The notes: a model not told the origin generated them from the sequence alone. DNA of 64,000 bases from Dryocosmus kuriphilus (GCA_038277395.1 CM076190.1:133820372-133884371), one strand, 5' to 3'. Counted from the first letter of the stretch, positions 1-12,281 are shown. Made by a program: numbers and translations.

Positions 1-1
1 C

Positions 2-238
2 AAAACTCTAGCGACGGCGTTAAAGATACTACTCACTATACCTGTTTCCGTTGCATCCTGCGAAAGATCATTCAGTAAATTGAAATTAATAAAATCTTAC
101 TTGAGATCAACCATGAGTCAAGATAGACTCACAAATCTTGCAATTCTTTCAATAGAAAGTGAAACTGCTGCAACTTTGGATTATGATGATATTATAAACG
201 AATTCGCAGCAATCAAGGCAAGAAAAGTGCAATTTTGA
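2..238 (+). CDS. hAT transposase, C-terminal dimerisation domain (5' end outside window)
   Basis: An open frame of 78 residues enters from the left edge and ends at TGA 236-238. It contains the hAT C-terminal signature: VSVASCERSFSKLKLIKSYL, then a STMSQDRLTNLAILSIE segment. In hAT transposases this region holds the last catalytic Glu (in the CERSFS block) and the dimerisation helices. The form resembles ZMYM1-like/KRAB-less hAT proteins. The rest of the gene lies outside the window, so intactness cannot be judged; no stop occurs in the visible part. Confidence 0.8.
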   Translation, partial: KTLATALKILLTIPVSVASCERSFSKLKLIKSYLRSTMSQDRLTNLAILSIESETAATLDYDDIINEFAAIKARKVQF

Positions 239-552
239 GGTTTTTTCCAGTATTGTTATCAGATATACGTCGTTACGTCAAACCAAAATTTGTAGAATTT
301 AAATAAAACTCAAATTGAAAAACAAAAATGATTCGACTATGTAATTTTAATCTGATAGCAGATATTTTAAATTATCTAAACTGCGAAAAGGAGCCCCATT
401 CCAGTATTTTATCACACTTATTTTTTCAAAACGCAAAGATGGTTTTGCCGCCCCCCCAAGCAGTTGCGCCCGAGACAACGGCCCCCCCCCCCCCCCCCCC
501 TAGCTACGCCACTGCCGGTGATAGTCTTCTTTCCGCATTTTTCCGTCGATTT
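239..552. other. Non-coding gap with C-rich tracts
   Basis: This stretch lies between the hAT tail and the truncated Tc1 relic. It is AT-rich at first, then C-rich, with a C7 run near 451-457 and a C19 run at 482-500. The open frames across it only read the homopolymer as proline and are not credible. No terminal inverted repeat was identified. Confidence 0.5.
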
Positions 553-1098
553 TTACCAAGGTGCCGACACCAGTTCATCAGATTTTCTGCGGCAGTACAT
601 TCGCCGTTTGCTACCGAAAATTTCACATTTGGACTCATCGGTCCATAACACCTGTTTCCATTGTTCTATAGACCAATTTTTGTGTTCTTTTGCCCATTTG
701 AGTCGTTTACGGACGTTTACCGATCGCAACAATGGTTTTTTGGCAGCGACCCGTCCATACAAACCGACATCATGCAACCGACGTGTGACCGTTGTATCGG
801 AGATCGGCTTCCGTAGAGTTTGATTGATCTCGGCTCTGATATCTGGCACTGTTTTGAGCCTGGACCGCTTACTTAACACTTCTATAAGTCTATCCTTACT
901 TTTTGTCGTCTTTCTGGGTCGCCCTGAGCGTTTCCTGTTGGAAAACGATTTGGTTTCAGCTAATCTCTCCAATGTTGTACGGACTCCTTTCTGTGAAACT
1001 CCCAGTATTTGTGCAATTTTTCGCTGCGAATGGCCGGTTTCACTTAAAATTACTATCTGAGCACGTTTTTCTTTGGGTATTTGCTTTGTTCTTGCCAT
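553..1098 (-). pseudogene. Tc1-like transposase, N-terminal half only
   Basis: Read on the minus strand from ATG 1098-1096 (MARTKQIPKEKR). The first helix-turn-helix is around residues 10-45 (SQRKIAQILGVSQKGVRTTL). A GRPRKTT linker follows, then a second HTH, and the first catalytic Asp in LWTDESKCEIFG. The frame stops shortly after RRKSDELVSAPW. The middle and C-terminal part of a roughly 340-residue Tc1 transposase, with the second Asp and the Glu, is absent, so this is an inactive 5' fragment. A plausible 5' terminus lies upstream at about 1461-1495 (minus reading GCAAAAGTTTGGACTCAC), which resembles Tc1 inverted repeats. A further in-frame ATG 63 bases upstream gives no recognisable extension. 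Confidence 0.85.
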
Positions 1099-1499
1099 TT
1101 TCAAGGCTATAGACACAATTTTGAAGGAGCAATATCGATGAAAATATTGTTCAATGAGCAACTGTCTTTCAAGTGTCGAAATTTGAGGTTATTGTAGAGA
1201 CAATCGACGGCAGATGGGGTTCGAAGTCATTGGTGCGCATTTTGCAGTATCGATGCATTGAGCAAAAATTGATTCGAAGTAAAAAAATGTTGAAGTAATT
1301 AAAAATGATATATTTTAATATTGTTGATATTTCAATATTTTAAAATAAACATACTTTTATACAATAAATAAATGATAATTAAAAGAAAACGCTTAAAAAT
1401 TAAAACTGTCTGAGTACGATAATTAAAGCGATAAATACAAAAAAAAAGCGATTTTTCTAAGTGAGTCCAAACTTTTGCAGGGCAGGTATACTGAAGAAG

Positions 1500-2185
1500 A
1501 ACTTGGAGAATATCTTTCCACATTTTTTTTCAATAGAGGTCAATTTCGAATTGTTTCTAAATCAGGCCTAGGCCAAAAAGGCAAAAAATCTAATTGCCGT
1601 TAAGACGTCGTCGAGTGATATTTGCGCAACTGAATCTTGTCCAATTGGATAAGTTAATTATTCCTGTTGGTTAACGATTTACAATTACGTGAGTCAAGCG
1701 TTACTTCGCAAGGACGACACGCAGCGAGACGAATCGGATCTTGGACCGTATATTTTCTCTCTATCTTCTTTCAACTATTATGTTACATTGGCTCTGCGCA
1801 CAAGTCGGCAGAGGTTGACGTAATTAACCCTTGACCTCTGAAGGCTCCGATCGCTTAATCGTTTCTGCGCCGGAAGCCTATCTTTATCGATCAAGACACA
1901 TGTCACACAATTTTCTAAACTCCTTTCATCGCGACAAATAATTACAATCCAGAAATTTCAGATATCTAATCAAAAACTTTAATGAAAAGTCCACAACCAT
2001 TATATTATTAATATAAATCAATGTTATGACGATACAATATATTTAATTTTTTTCAAAACCCTTTGCTTTTGGCGCGCTTCCTCATTTGTAATTTAAGACG
2101 CCATCTACTCGGTATCATTTCAATAACTTAACCTAAAATACCTACAGTTTTGTGCTCAGTCCTGTCAGCTTTGTTTCCGATATTA
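1500..2185. other. No gene seen
   Basis: Mixed-composition DNA with no long open frame, no recognised domain and no obvious repeat. It separates the Tc1 remnant from the Harbinger cluster. The last ~15 bases form the outer end of the left arm of an old inverted repeat (see 3684-3923). Confidence 0.4.
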
Positions 2186-2812
2186 GGGCCGATTCCACCA
2201 ACTGTGATTAAATTTTGATCATTGATTAACTTAATTTAATCAGTATATTGCGTCCCACCATCTTTTAAACCATGATTAAAGAAGCCTAATCGCCGTTTAA
2301 CTTAATCGGCCATTTTTAGCTGGTTAGCGACTTAACCAGCGATTGACGGAGGTCAATATAACCTCAAAATTGAAATTCAAGTGTAGTGCGACAGTATAGA
2401 GGGTATAGAGTGAAATATGGATGAAATTTATAAAGTATTTGATCTTCATGTGATGATGAAGATGATTTTGGAATTGAGATACAAATACCACGAATATTTA
2501 AAGAACGAATCAATTATTTTGAGTCTGGTTGATTTGAATTTCACTGCGCGATTTCGTTTATGGAAATTTATCTATCGAAAATAGGTATCGAAATTTATCG
2601 AAATCGAAGTTTGAAATCAGCCAATTAGAATCACCGTTACAACAGAAACACGCAGAAACTAGACTTATTGCGAACAGACCATACGGTTAGCTAACCATAG
2701 GTTAAAAATGCATGGTGGAAGGCGTCACAAGTTAATTATGATTAAGACGCTGATTAAAATATAATCATGATTAGCTAATCATCAATTTAATCGCAGTTGG
2801 TGGAATCGGCCC
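2186..2812 (+). mobile_element. PIF/Harbinger deletion derivative, copy 1
   Basis: A 627 bp element with terminal inverted repeats GGGCCGATTCCACCAACTG / CAGTTGGTGGAATCGGCCC. It has many subterminal GATTAA and GATTAGCTAATC motifs. The interior has a decayed trace of the HARBI1-like N terminus (IPRIFKERINYF near 2490-2520, then a stop). Flanks are TTA on the left and TAA on the right; the family favours a 3 bp TWA target, but the two flanks are not identical. It is shorter and more diverged than the two other copies here. Confidence 0.8.
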
Positions 2813-2823
2813 TAACGCTCTGA

Positions 2824-3680
2824 GGGCCGGTTTCACCATCTCTGATTAAATCGTCAATCATTGATTAACATTATTTAATCAATACTTTGCGTTCCACCAT
2901 TCTTTTAATCATGATTACGGGAAGATAATCACGGGTTAACTTAACCGCCCAATAATGGCTGGTTATGAAGGTTAATCAGTGATTAAAGTAACATAACCTC
3001 AAAACTGAAGTACACGAGTGCAGTGTCCAGCAAGGAAATATGGCTCTGTTTTACGATGATATTTTATCCGCATCTCATGATGAAATGTTTTACCCCGTTC
3101 AGAGAAGACCACGAATATTCAGGGAACGAGTGAATTATTTGGAAACCATGGATGATTTGGATTTTTTAACACGATTTCGTTTGGTGAAAAATTGAACTAT
3201 TTTGATCAAATTTCATGCCTTTTGCTCTGGTAAAAAATTCACCTTCTTGCTCCAATAAATCATCTTTTTGTTTAAAAAATCTTTTTTTTTTGGTTGAAAA
3301 TTAAAATCTATTTTATATTTTATAACTGATATGTACATGTAAATTTTCGAAATGTACATTATCAAACATTTTTCTTCTGGTTAACATATTTAAATAAAAA
3401 TTATATGTCAGAAACCACCTCAAACTTTACGCGTCATCTCAATGTTTTGGCGCCTAAACGTCATGGCGCCGAAAGTTAATTGACTTTTTCATTACAACCA
3501 ATCAGAGACGCGGCTACAAGAGAATACTAGAGCTACCATGAACACGGTATATGATTAGCTAATCAGAACCAAAATATCCATGGTGGAACGCATTGTAATT
3601 TAATCATGATTAAAGTCTCGATTAAAAAATAATCATGATTAGCTAATCATGTGTTTAATCAGAGTTGGTGAAATCGGCCC
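2824..3680 (+). mobile_element. PIF/Harbinger deletion derivative, copy 2
   Basis: An 857 bp element, only 11 bp after copy 1. Termini are GGGCCGGTTTCACCA and TGGTGAAATCGGCCC. It keeps the first exon-like piece of the transposase (3040-3195) and then jumps to the 3' subterminal region, so the catalytic nuclease part has been deleted. Its 3' half (3225-3680) matches the reverse complement of the left end of copy 3 (11071-12695) closely. The flanking triplets TGA/TCA do not form a direct duplication. Confidence 0.85.
3040..3195 (+). pseudogene. HARBI1-like nuclease N-terminal fragment (in copy 2)
   Basis: Fifty-one residues from ATG 3040 to TGA 3193-3195. It contains VQRRPRIFRERVNYLE followed by DDLDFLTRFRLVKN, the arginine-rich leader and RFRL motif that open Harbinger/HARBI1 transposases. 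The frame ends at the internal deletion. A near-identical leader on the minus strand at 12282-12479 shows that the start and frame are real. Confidence 0.75.
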
Positions 3681-3683
3681 TCA

Positions 3684-3923
3684 AGTGTTCCAAATTTCAC
3701 CAACCAAAACTTAGTGCTGCCGGAAGTAACGAACCACAAAAAAAATCCATCAGCATAAGTTCAAATTTCAATCGGCAGATTACTCTGAGAGTGATCTGAC
3801 ATATTTCATAGAGTACGCTGAGAGCGCTCTGGCGCTTGGATTTTGAACTTATGCTGATGGAACTTTTTTGTGGTTTGTTACTTCCGGCAACACTAACTTT
3901 TGGTTGGTAGAACTTGAAGCACT
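3684..3923. repeat. Foldback / MITE-like inverted repeat
   Basis: Two arms of roughly 90 bp (3684-3765 and about 3838-3923) are inverted copies of each other. Examples are CCATCAGCATAAGTTCAAA against TTTGAACTTATGCTGATGG, and the CCGGAAGTAAC/GTTACTTCCGG pair. A short AT/GC-mixed loop separates them. The right arm continues to about 3957 (TAATATCGTAAACAA). Its partner on the left is found only outside the two Harbinger elements, at 2813-2823 and 2172-2185. The inverted repeat therefore probably predates both insertions. Confidence 0.75.
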
Positions 3924-4030
3924 CCGTGAACGCTCACAGCATTAATATCGTAAACAACCCAGGTCTACGAATTTTTCTTTAGATAGATACAGATCTCTAT
4001 AATATATAGTACAACATGAAGTGACAGTCG

Positions 4031-6166
4031 GCCATATTTAGTCCTGAGAAGTGGGCAGAAAATAATAATGATAAATATAAATATAAATAATGATCTTCTA
4101 AACCATCATCATGGCGTCGTTTTCTCCAATATTGCATTTATTCACTGTTTCCAAACTTCACTCCTGGACAAGTGGCTCTTACTAATGAGGCGTGGTCCAA
4201 ATCTATTTTATTTTAATAATACTAGTATTGCTGCCACATGTCCAGGACTGAAGTTAATATATTATCTAAAGCTACCGAAACAAGTAACAATTCAAAACTT
4301 AATGTAATTTTAAACTCTTCATGAAATATCAACAAAAAACTGTAAGTAATTTTAGGTTAGTCAATGTCTTGGATTATTATAGCACTCTTATTTCTTATGA
4401 TTATATCCTTGTTTTATAAAATTCACCCATTCCATTTATCTTGTAATCAAACATCTCATGAGGCCCGACGTGTTCGGGCGAAAGCTAATTATTGCTTAAA
4501 TAAACAATATTCTCAACTTGACTAGTAGATCGACAACCTTCAACATCTTTGATGTATATTAAGTAACGCTAGTCAACACCAACAACAACATCGTTATCAA
4601 ATTATTATGAAAGAAAGTTAGTAAAAATGGTAGCGGTGTACTTTTATTGTGGTGAAACTCATGGTCACGGAGGAAGGACACCTCACTTGTAAGTTCAGTT
4701 CCAAGTATTATTATGGTTAGATGTAGTATATTTGCAGGTTATGTAGTTGTGTATATATTTTACATATTTCTATTGTAATTTACTATCTACAAAAATATAA
4801 ATCACTATCAGCTTTTCAATTTGAACTGTAACAGATTTTTTAATGTTTAACAATGATGCCAAAAAACCAAAGAAATCATATGGGATGGTCAGTGACAACT
4901 GAATGTTATTAGATACAAAACATAGTTGCATGTTTTTTCCAAAAAAATTATATTTAATTATTTTTACACTTCATTAGTTATTTTGTCACAATATTGACTG
5001 CAAATCCGTATTATTTTACGATATTTACTGCAATTTCTAGGATACTAAGATAAATGACATCAGTACTTAATTGTACACAATAAAAAGAGATTAGCAGTTA
5101 TTAGTTATGATATTTTCTTAATATGTGATCTGTTGTCGTACAAAATACATTCTTTTATAATTTCTAGAAATGTAGTCCTAGTTTATGTTTTTTTATGCTC
5201 AGTAGGTTTGAAAATTTTATTGGCTTACATCTGTACAAGATATTACCAGCTGTTAAAGATGTTCTTTTACTTTATGTACATAAATTTACATATCTCATTA
5301 TGCACTATTTCACTTTATAATTTACATTATGTTTTTTGTAACTCCATACTATTATTCCGTAATTTATTCTGTCTACATTAAAAATTTTCTTTTTTTCAAT
5401 CTAGTGACAACCTTGTCGTTATTTCTTTCACTTTTCTGTACTATATTTTGGTTTTGTTTTGTTTCTGTAACGTATTATAGGTACTTCTAGTGTAAAATAA
5501 TACATGACTACATTTTAAACATTTTCTTTTCTATTTATTTATCATCACGTTCTTCCTTATTATTCTAATATATCAGACAAAGGATAAGTATAATAATAGT
5601 AGACACTGCTCTTTTATTCTGTTCCCCGCACTTCTTCGCCCAGGCCCATATTATAAAAGCATGATTTTTATGTTTTTAATGTTCTTTTTTCAGATCCAGG
5701 ATTTCATACAGTGATAGACAGATAATTATGATTTAAAAAAATATTAATTATATTTAAAAAATTTTTATCACATCACATTACGTACGCTATTTATTTTTTA
5801 ATATTTAAAGCAAAGCATAATTCTATAACTACATCACACAACAGTGAAACACATCGAAAATATGGTGCAAAACCCTTCTTTGAAAAAATATTTGTAAATA
5901 AATAAATAATTAAATAAATCGTAATTTTTAAAATAATTTTACATTATACATTTTTATGGACAATTTCTGCATATAAGTTTTATGGCAATGTAATAAAATT
6001 ATAATTCTTTCATATGTTTCACTATTGTCTTGAATATTGATAATATTATATCTATTTTGTTAATTACATAATAGACCTATTTCTCTTATTTCGAATATTG
6101 CTTACTATGACCATTCAAATTTACCGCCATAAATGTGCCCACTTCTCATTATAAATGGCGCCATAT
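4031..6166. mobile_element. Possible 2.1 kb element with short inverted ends
   Basis: GAGAAGTGGGCA at 4046-4057 has an inverted partner TGCCCACTTCTC at 6135-6146, and the flanking bases (GCCATATTTA versus TAAATGGCGCC) are partly complementary. The interior is AT-rich. At 4627-4690 an ATG opens a short reading MVAVYFYCGETHGHGGRTPH, followed at once by a GTAAGT donor-like sequence. I do not recognise a domain. The 79- and 82-residue frames in this stretch look like chance. No target duplication was established. Confidence 0.35.
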
Positions 6167-6359
6167 CCGTCGAGGCCTACCAAAACGTTGCGGCTTATAG
6201 GGAAGGTTATTCAACAATTAAAAATCCAATCATTCTCAAAATATAAATAAATGATTTAATATATAATTCATAATTTTAATTATTCATTAGAAAAGATTCA
6301 GATTAAATCGAAAGTTATACATATTTTCAAAAAAAGTTCATGATGGCAGATATAGTTGA
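6167..6359. other. Short unannotated AT-rich spacer
   Basis: Nothing recognisable. It lies between the putative TIR element and the degenerate TTGAAAATTCAAC block. Confidence 0.4.
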
Positions 6360-6990
6360 TTAAAAATTTATTTTTTTTGTCTTAAAAAGTAACTTTTTTT
6401 ATGAAAAATTAAAATATTTTGGCTGAGTTAAGTTTTCTTTGGATTGAAGATTCAACTATTTTCGGTTCAAAATTATTCTTTTTTTTCCACAATTTAGCAA
6501 TTCTATTCTTGGTTAAAAATTCATCTTCTTAGTTGAAAATTAAACTATTTTTTTTTTATTCAAGCATTTTATTAACAATTCATCTTTGGTAAAAAAAAGC
6601 ATGTTTTCTTGTTTGAAAATTCAACTCTTCTTGGTTAAAAATTTAGCTATTCCATTATTGATTAAGAATTCAACCTTTTTAATAGAAAATTAAAAATTTT
6701 TTTTGTAAATTCAACGATTTTGTTAAAAAATTAATCTTTGGTTGAAAAATCATGTTTTTGGGTTGAAAATTCAACTGTACGCCTGACATTAATTTTTTTT
6801 GAAAATTTTTCTTTTTTGTGTTTTTTTCTCTTTTTTTTAAGACCGATAATTTAATTTTTTGTTTGAAACATAATTCTTTTTTGAAACTTCATTTATTATA
6901 TTTTTGAAAATTTTGGCCTTAAAATCTTTTCAGAAACAAAACATGATGTTTTTACTTTTCATTTCAAGCTATTCTACTTCATAAAATCAT
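6360..6990. repeat. Degenerate TTGAAAATTCAAC minisatellite
   Basis: Irregularly spaced copies of a short near-palindromic motif (TTGAAAATTCAAC, TTAAAAATTCATC and variants) are separated by T-rich spacers of about 12-20 bp. The same motif family builds the much longer blocks at 43120-45470 and 48470-50390, where it lies in the opposite orientation. It is non-coding. Confidence 0.75.
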
Positions 6991-7059
6991 ACTCATCCTG
7001 GTAAAAAAATTAATTTTGTAAACTTTTATAGTAATTTTTTGTACCTTTCGAACTAGCAA

Positions 7060-7311
7060 TGAAGTGCGGATGGGAAAAATCGAAACCCCGGAAAAAACGC
7101 TGTATTCTATCCAAAAAATCCGGGATTTTGCCAGAAATTTGAAAATGAAATTTTGCTACAAACCCAGGAATCATACAGAGTTTTACAAACTTTAACTTCA
7201 GTTTATCGAAAATTCCCTGACTCTTTCCGGTTTTCCCTGACTTTCCCTGATTTTGTCTGAACATTTTTAAATTCCCTGACTTCAGAATTCCCTGATCCGT
7301 AGCAACTCTGG
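7060..7311. repeat. Remnant end of a hAT-like non-autonomous element
   Basis: Clustered TTCCCTGA / CCCTGACTT motifs end at GTAGCAACTCTG (7300-7311). In reverse complement this reads CAGAGTTGCTAC, like the termini of hAT-type MITEs in insects. No second end or target duplication was found. The 126-residue minus-strand frame here is repeat read-through. Confidence 0.4.
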
Positions 7312-7941
7312 ATTCCCTTGAAAGTTTTTTAGTCTGAGTTCTATTATAATTTGAATTGACCGCCCTTTCTGAATGTCGCGCGAAATTCAAATAATTGAAT
7401 TATCATTTGAGTAAACTTTAATAAGTGTAGCTATGTAAGCGATCTCGATTTGAAGTAAGACGTAAAATGTAAACAGGCAGACATTTTTGTTTTGACACTT
7501 AATAAAAATATAAGATGCGATTTTTCAAATCCTAACTGAAAATGCTCATAAATGCTCATCAATTCTACAGAGAAGGTTAAAGACTTGAGAAATTCTCGAT
7601 TATATGCTTATACTTCAGAAAATTTCTCATAGCACACAAACTCTTTAAAACACCACATAGAAACAATTTTTAGGTGAAATTAAAAAAAATGGAAGAATCG
7701 ACATCAGTTTACGCTATCAGAGTGTCTACTAAATTTTGACCACGAAATTCCCGGACAATTCCCGCATTTTTCCCGCTTATAAATATAAGCTCCCTTTTAC
7801 GATAAAAGCATACATAAAATGCATAGTGGATTGCAACATGCGTAATTCAGTCTCATTTACTATAAATAAATTTGAAGGATTAGCATATACAATGCTCAGT
7901 TTAAATTACATAAAGCACTCTATTTATGTAGACCATTTGAA

Positions 7942-10117
7942 TTATGATCGCAAACTCTTTAATTTCTCCTCAATAGATGCAATTTCATTAGTAGTATCTG
8001 CTAGTAATTTGGCTTTCTTACTCTTCAATTCTTTTTCTTCTTGATCTATCTTCCTTTTTTTGATTTTTGTATTTTCTTCTAGAACCCTTTCCTTCTTCCG
8101 TTTCTCCAGAGCATCAATCCATTTTCCGTGGGCATTCCTCATAGAAAGAATCAATTCCTTAGATATAGTTAAACATGTAACTCCTCCTGTCATGGTTACA
8201 GCATCGTGTATTATTCGATTTGCGACTAGGGTTTCTTCTTTTAGGTTTTCAACGAGCATTTCCTTGTTTACGGAAAATCCTCTCTCTAAATGTGCGTTTC
8301 CATGAGACAATATGAAAAACATCTTTAATATTTTTTGCAGATTTTCTGTTTCTTCTTCCTTTTTTGTCGAAAGTATTTGCATCCAACACTCGTCTAATCT
8401 TGTTTCCTTCCGAGAGAACATCTGCATTTGCTCAAGTACGTAGTAATGTGACAATAATGTCTTATATTCTCGGTCTGCGTTCTGAATCACACTGGCGGGA
8501 AGCAAATCGGCGCTGAGAAGAATGTCTAAGGCTGTGCGCAAGTTCTCTTCTGCTGATGTTTTAGCAAAAGCCACTGTTGCAGGATTAAGAAAGGTTAATG
8601 CTTTTGTCAAAGAATACTTTAGAGGAGACTTCTCCAGTAGTTTGGCTCGTAGATACTGGAGGCAGGTTCAATAATCTTGACGGAATAAAAGTGTTTCTTT
8701 TTGAGAGACACCTTTGCATTTTTCTATTGCAGCACAGGTGGAATATCCCAGATCAATATCTTTAGAGTACTTTAGATTAACGAATTGCTTGTCAACTTTC
8801 TTCATCACGTTAATACAATGCAACTTCGTTTTTTCCATCACGTCTTCCTTCACAAAACGCGTCATGCAATTCTTTAATATGAGTGTAAGACTGTCAGGCA
8901 AAAAAGGTGCTAAAGGAGCATTCGATTGAAATCCCGTCAGAAATGGTTCCAAATCCTCTGCCAGAGATTGAAAAAAAGCGAGCTTCGCTGGTAAGAGTTT
9001 GTCTTGGAGACTTTGTCTGGAAGAAGCTATTGTGCTTTTCTTGATACTTTCCCGTTTTCAATCCATCGAACCTGGCAGAACTGTTGAGGGAATTCTGTAC
9101 ATCCAGTAATCTCAATGAAGTCACCCCGGCGTGAAGGTATTTCCTTGAATAAATTGAAAGAGGCCCTCAAAAACTCAACTACGTTCCAATTTGTCTTTCG
9201 AATGCCTGTTTTGAAAGCTCCATTGACTACATGTAGTCCACATGAACCTAGTTCCAACAATTGCGGTGAATCAAAGTTGGGACGCAGCTCCGATTTAAAT
9301 AGGCGAATAAGTTTCCAATTCACAGTAGGCCCGTCCATTGATATTTGCAAAACTCAAGAAGATCGGTAGTTTTGGTATGATGAAGAAATACGGAACTCAA
9401 ATATCGAGAAGTTACTTGATTTTTTTCACTGTCCCAAAAATGAACATGCAAGTCCATTTGATTCTTCTGTGCTATTTTATTTAAGCTTTCGTCAAAACCA
9501 AGGACAATATGTTCGAGAAACTTAACTTTGTTTTCAAGATGTTTGTGGAAAAACGGAGCTAAGCCATATACTATGCTGTAACATATCTTATCTTTGTGTA
9601 ACCTCATATTCTGAGCAATTTCACTGTCAGGGAACATTTGTTTGAAAAGAAAGGCGTCATTTTCTGCACTTCGCAAAGAATTGTGATTCATGACTGTTTG
9701 CAAACACCACAAAGTTTCAGTTTCCGTCACCTTATCTTTAGAAAATTTAAAGCCCTCAAAATGCGTTATCAAACGTGAGGAATTTCTATTCGATTCGATA
9801 GGTAGAGGTGTTTTAGTTGGATGTGCGGATGTTGGCAAATTACCAGTACTTGCTGTTGACGAGAGGTTTAAAGTTCCAATGCTTTGCGATAAATCCATGG
9901 AAAAGGAGGCAGGAATACTGACAGAATTCTCAGCTAAATCGAATAATTCCTTATGCCTTTTACTTTTCATGTAGCTTTTAACGGCAGTATCACCCATAGA
10001 TTCGAATGAAAAACTTCTTTTACAAAGCATACAAAAAGCATGATTCTTCTGCTTGTCTTCTTCAAGCCATGGAAAATCAAGTTTTCAAGCTCTTTGGAAA
10101 GTAGTTTGCCTCGGCAT
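7942..10117 (-). pseudogene. hAT-family transposase, multiply disrupted
   Basis: On the minus strand, ATG 10117-10115 opens MPRQTTF, quickly followed by a stop. Re-entry gives a C2H2-like finger (FCMLCKRSFSFE ... MKSKRHKEL, with the first His apparently replaced). The body follows: a first catalytic Asp in VLGFDESLNK, then ISMDGPTVNWK and LGSCGLHVVNGAFKTG (9027-9350). A linker carries EPFLTGFQSNAPLAPFLPDS (8668-8952), and the C terminus has LSHGNAHLERGFSVNKEML (7942-8610) with the dimerisation helix and a charged coiled-coil tail. Frame changes occur near 9330, 9040 and 8650, plus internal stops. It is dead, but all domains remain collinear. Confidence 0.8.
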
Positions 10118-10140
10118 TGTAGAAAATGTAACTGAGCTGA

Positions 10141-11067
10141 AAATAATCATAACATTTTTGAAATTTATTTAAAGTCACAAGCAATAAGATTTATTTTAAT
10201 ATTTAAATCTGGTTTCAAACCATAACTTTAAAAAAATGCTTCCAAAGTATTTATTTTAATAGAATAAATTGATTATCAACCTATAATAACATAAAAAATA
10301 AAAAAGGTTCCTTAACAAAAATTATTTTTTAAATTGTAAAAATGTTTTTAAAGAATTTTAATGATAAAGAACTTACATAAGTAAATAATTAAATAACATT
10401 TGAATATAAATGGTGAAGTATTAATTTATTAAATTTAAAGTTTTTTATAACGATTAGTACGAGTAAATTGAAAAAAATCTAACATCAACTTTAGTTATTT
10501 TTAAAATTTAGAAATATAATAAATTCCGTGCATCTAATTCAATTGCATGTCTGACATTTATTAACGTTTGTTAATACTTTCAAAAAAAAAAGATAAAAAT
10601 AGTGAGTCGAAAAAAGAAAAGTTTAAGAATTTATAGATAAAGATAATAGAGAAGAAATTTGTTTTATCTATAACGAATGATAGTAAATATATTTATTGTC
10701 TGTTTGTGAAAAGATAAGAAAATGTCTCAAACCTAGCAGTATCAATTTTCAGTCGAGTTTCTAATTACACATTAGGAAAAAGTACTAAAAAATGGCAGTT
10801 GACAGAATATTTGCACGCACCCTGAAGAATCTAACCTTCAATTTTAAACTTTGGTTATCGCAAGACTTATTCTTATTGCAGCCGTTTTAACAATTAAATT
10901 TATTATAGCATAATGATTAAAAAATAAGACCAGACATTTCAAATTATAAAAGAAATAAAAAATATGAAATCTAATAGGGAAACTTACCAAATTACACATC
11001 CAATATCTTGCCGGCACTAAATAAAGCACGTTGCACAATTTTGTAAAGCGTGAAGTTTTTGTTAGAT
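10141..11067. other. AT-rich 5' region of the hAT element, no gene
   Basis: Upstream (minus sense) of the transposase relic. An acceptor-like TTTTCAG lies just before 10138 in minus reading, so part of this may be an ancient intron. No coding signal or repeat was recognised. Confidence 0.4.
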
Positions 11068-11599
11068 TTAGGGCCGGTTTCACCAACTCTGATTAAACAC
11101 ATGATTAGCTAATAATGATTATTTTTTAATCGAGACTTTAGTCGTGATTAAATTACAACGCCTTCCACCATGGATATTTTGGTTCTGATTAGCTAATCAT
11201 ATACCCTGTTCATGGTAGCTCCAGTATTCTCTTGTAGCCGCGACTCTGATTGGTTGTAATGAAAAAGTCAGTTAACTTTCGGCGCCATGACGTTTAGGCG
11301 CCAAAACATTGAGATGACGCGTAAAGTTTGAGGTGGTTTCTGAAATATAATTTTTATTTAAATATGTTAACCAGAAGAAAAGTGTTTGATAATGTATATT
11401 TCGAAAATTTACATGTACATATCAGTTATAAAATATAAAATAGATTTTAATTTTCAAACAAAAAAAAAAGATTTTTTAAACAAAAAGATGATTTATTGGA
11501 GCAAGATGGTGAATTTTTTACCAAAGCAAAAGGCATGAAATTTGATCAAAATAGTTCAATTTTTCACCAAACTAGTTGAATTTTCAAACAAAACAAAAT

Positions 11600-12115
11600 G
11601 ACTTTTGAACAAAATTGTTGAGTTCCTTACAAAGTGGATACATTTTTCACGAAATTGAATTTTTTAAATTTGAATTTTTAAACCGAAACATGAATTTCGA
11701 AGGAAGAAGGTTAATTTTCTACCGAAAAATACGAATGTTCCACAAAAAAAATACATGAATTTTCAAACTTTTGAACGAAATTGTGAATTTTCTTACAAAG
11801 TGGATATATTTTTCACCAAATTGAATTTCTTAAATTTGAATTTGAATTTTTAAACCTAAATAGGAGTTTTCAACGAAGAAGATTAATTTTCTACCGAAAA
11901 AATACGAATATTCCACAAAAAAAAATACATGACTTTCCAAACTTTTGAACAAAATTGTTAAATTTCTTACAAAGTGGATATATTTTTCAAAAAATTAAAT
12001 TTCTTAAATTTGAATTTGAATTTTTAAACCGAAACACGAGTTTCCAACAAAGAAGATTAATTTTCTACCGAAAAATACGAATATTCCACAAAAGAATTAC
12101 ATGACTTTTTCAAAT
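11600..12115. repeat. About 170 bp tandem repeat, three copies
   Basis: Successive units start with TTACAAAGTGGATA at 11627, 11793 and 11967 (spacing 166 and 174). Each has the same order of motifs: TTGAATTT, TTTAAACC, TTAATTTTCTACCGAAAAA and TTCCACAAAA. It lies in the interior of Harbinger copy 3 and is absent from copies 1 and 2. It is non-coding. Confidence 0.8.
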
Positions 12116-12281
12116 AACAAAAATTTTTAGGTTATCTCTACATGTAAATTACTCCGAATTACCTTTATTACAAAGTTAGTTACTTGGAGCACTTAAATTA
12201 CTTCCACAATCGTAAAAATACAAGATCGATGTCCATTATTTTAACAATGTTTCTATATCATACATACCTATTTGTAGCATG

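Noticed and set aside
464..823. Plus-strand 119-residue proline-rich frame
   Set aside because: It is antisense to the Tc1 relic and reads a C19 homopolymer as polyproline.
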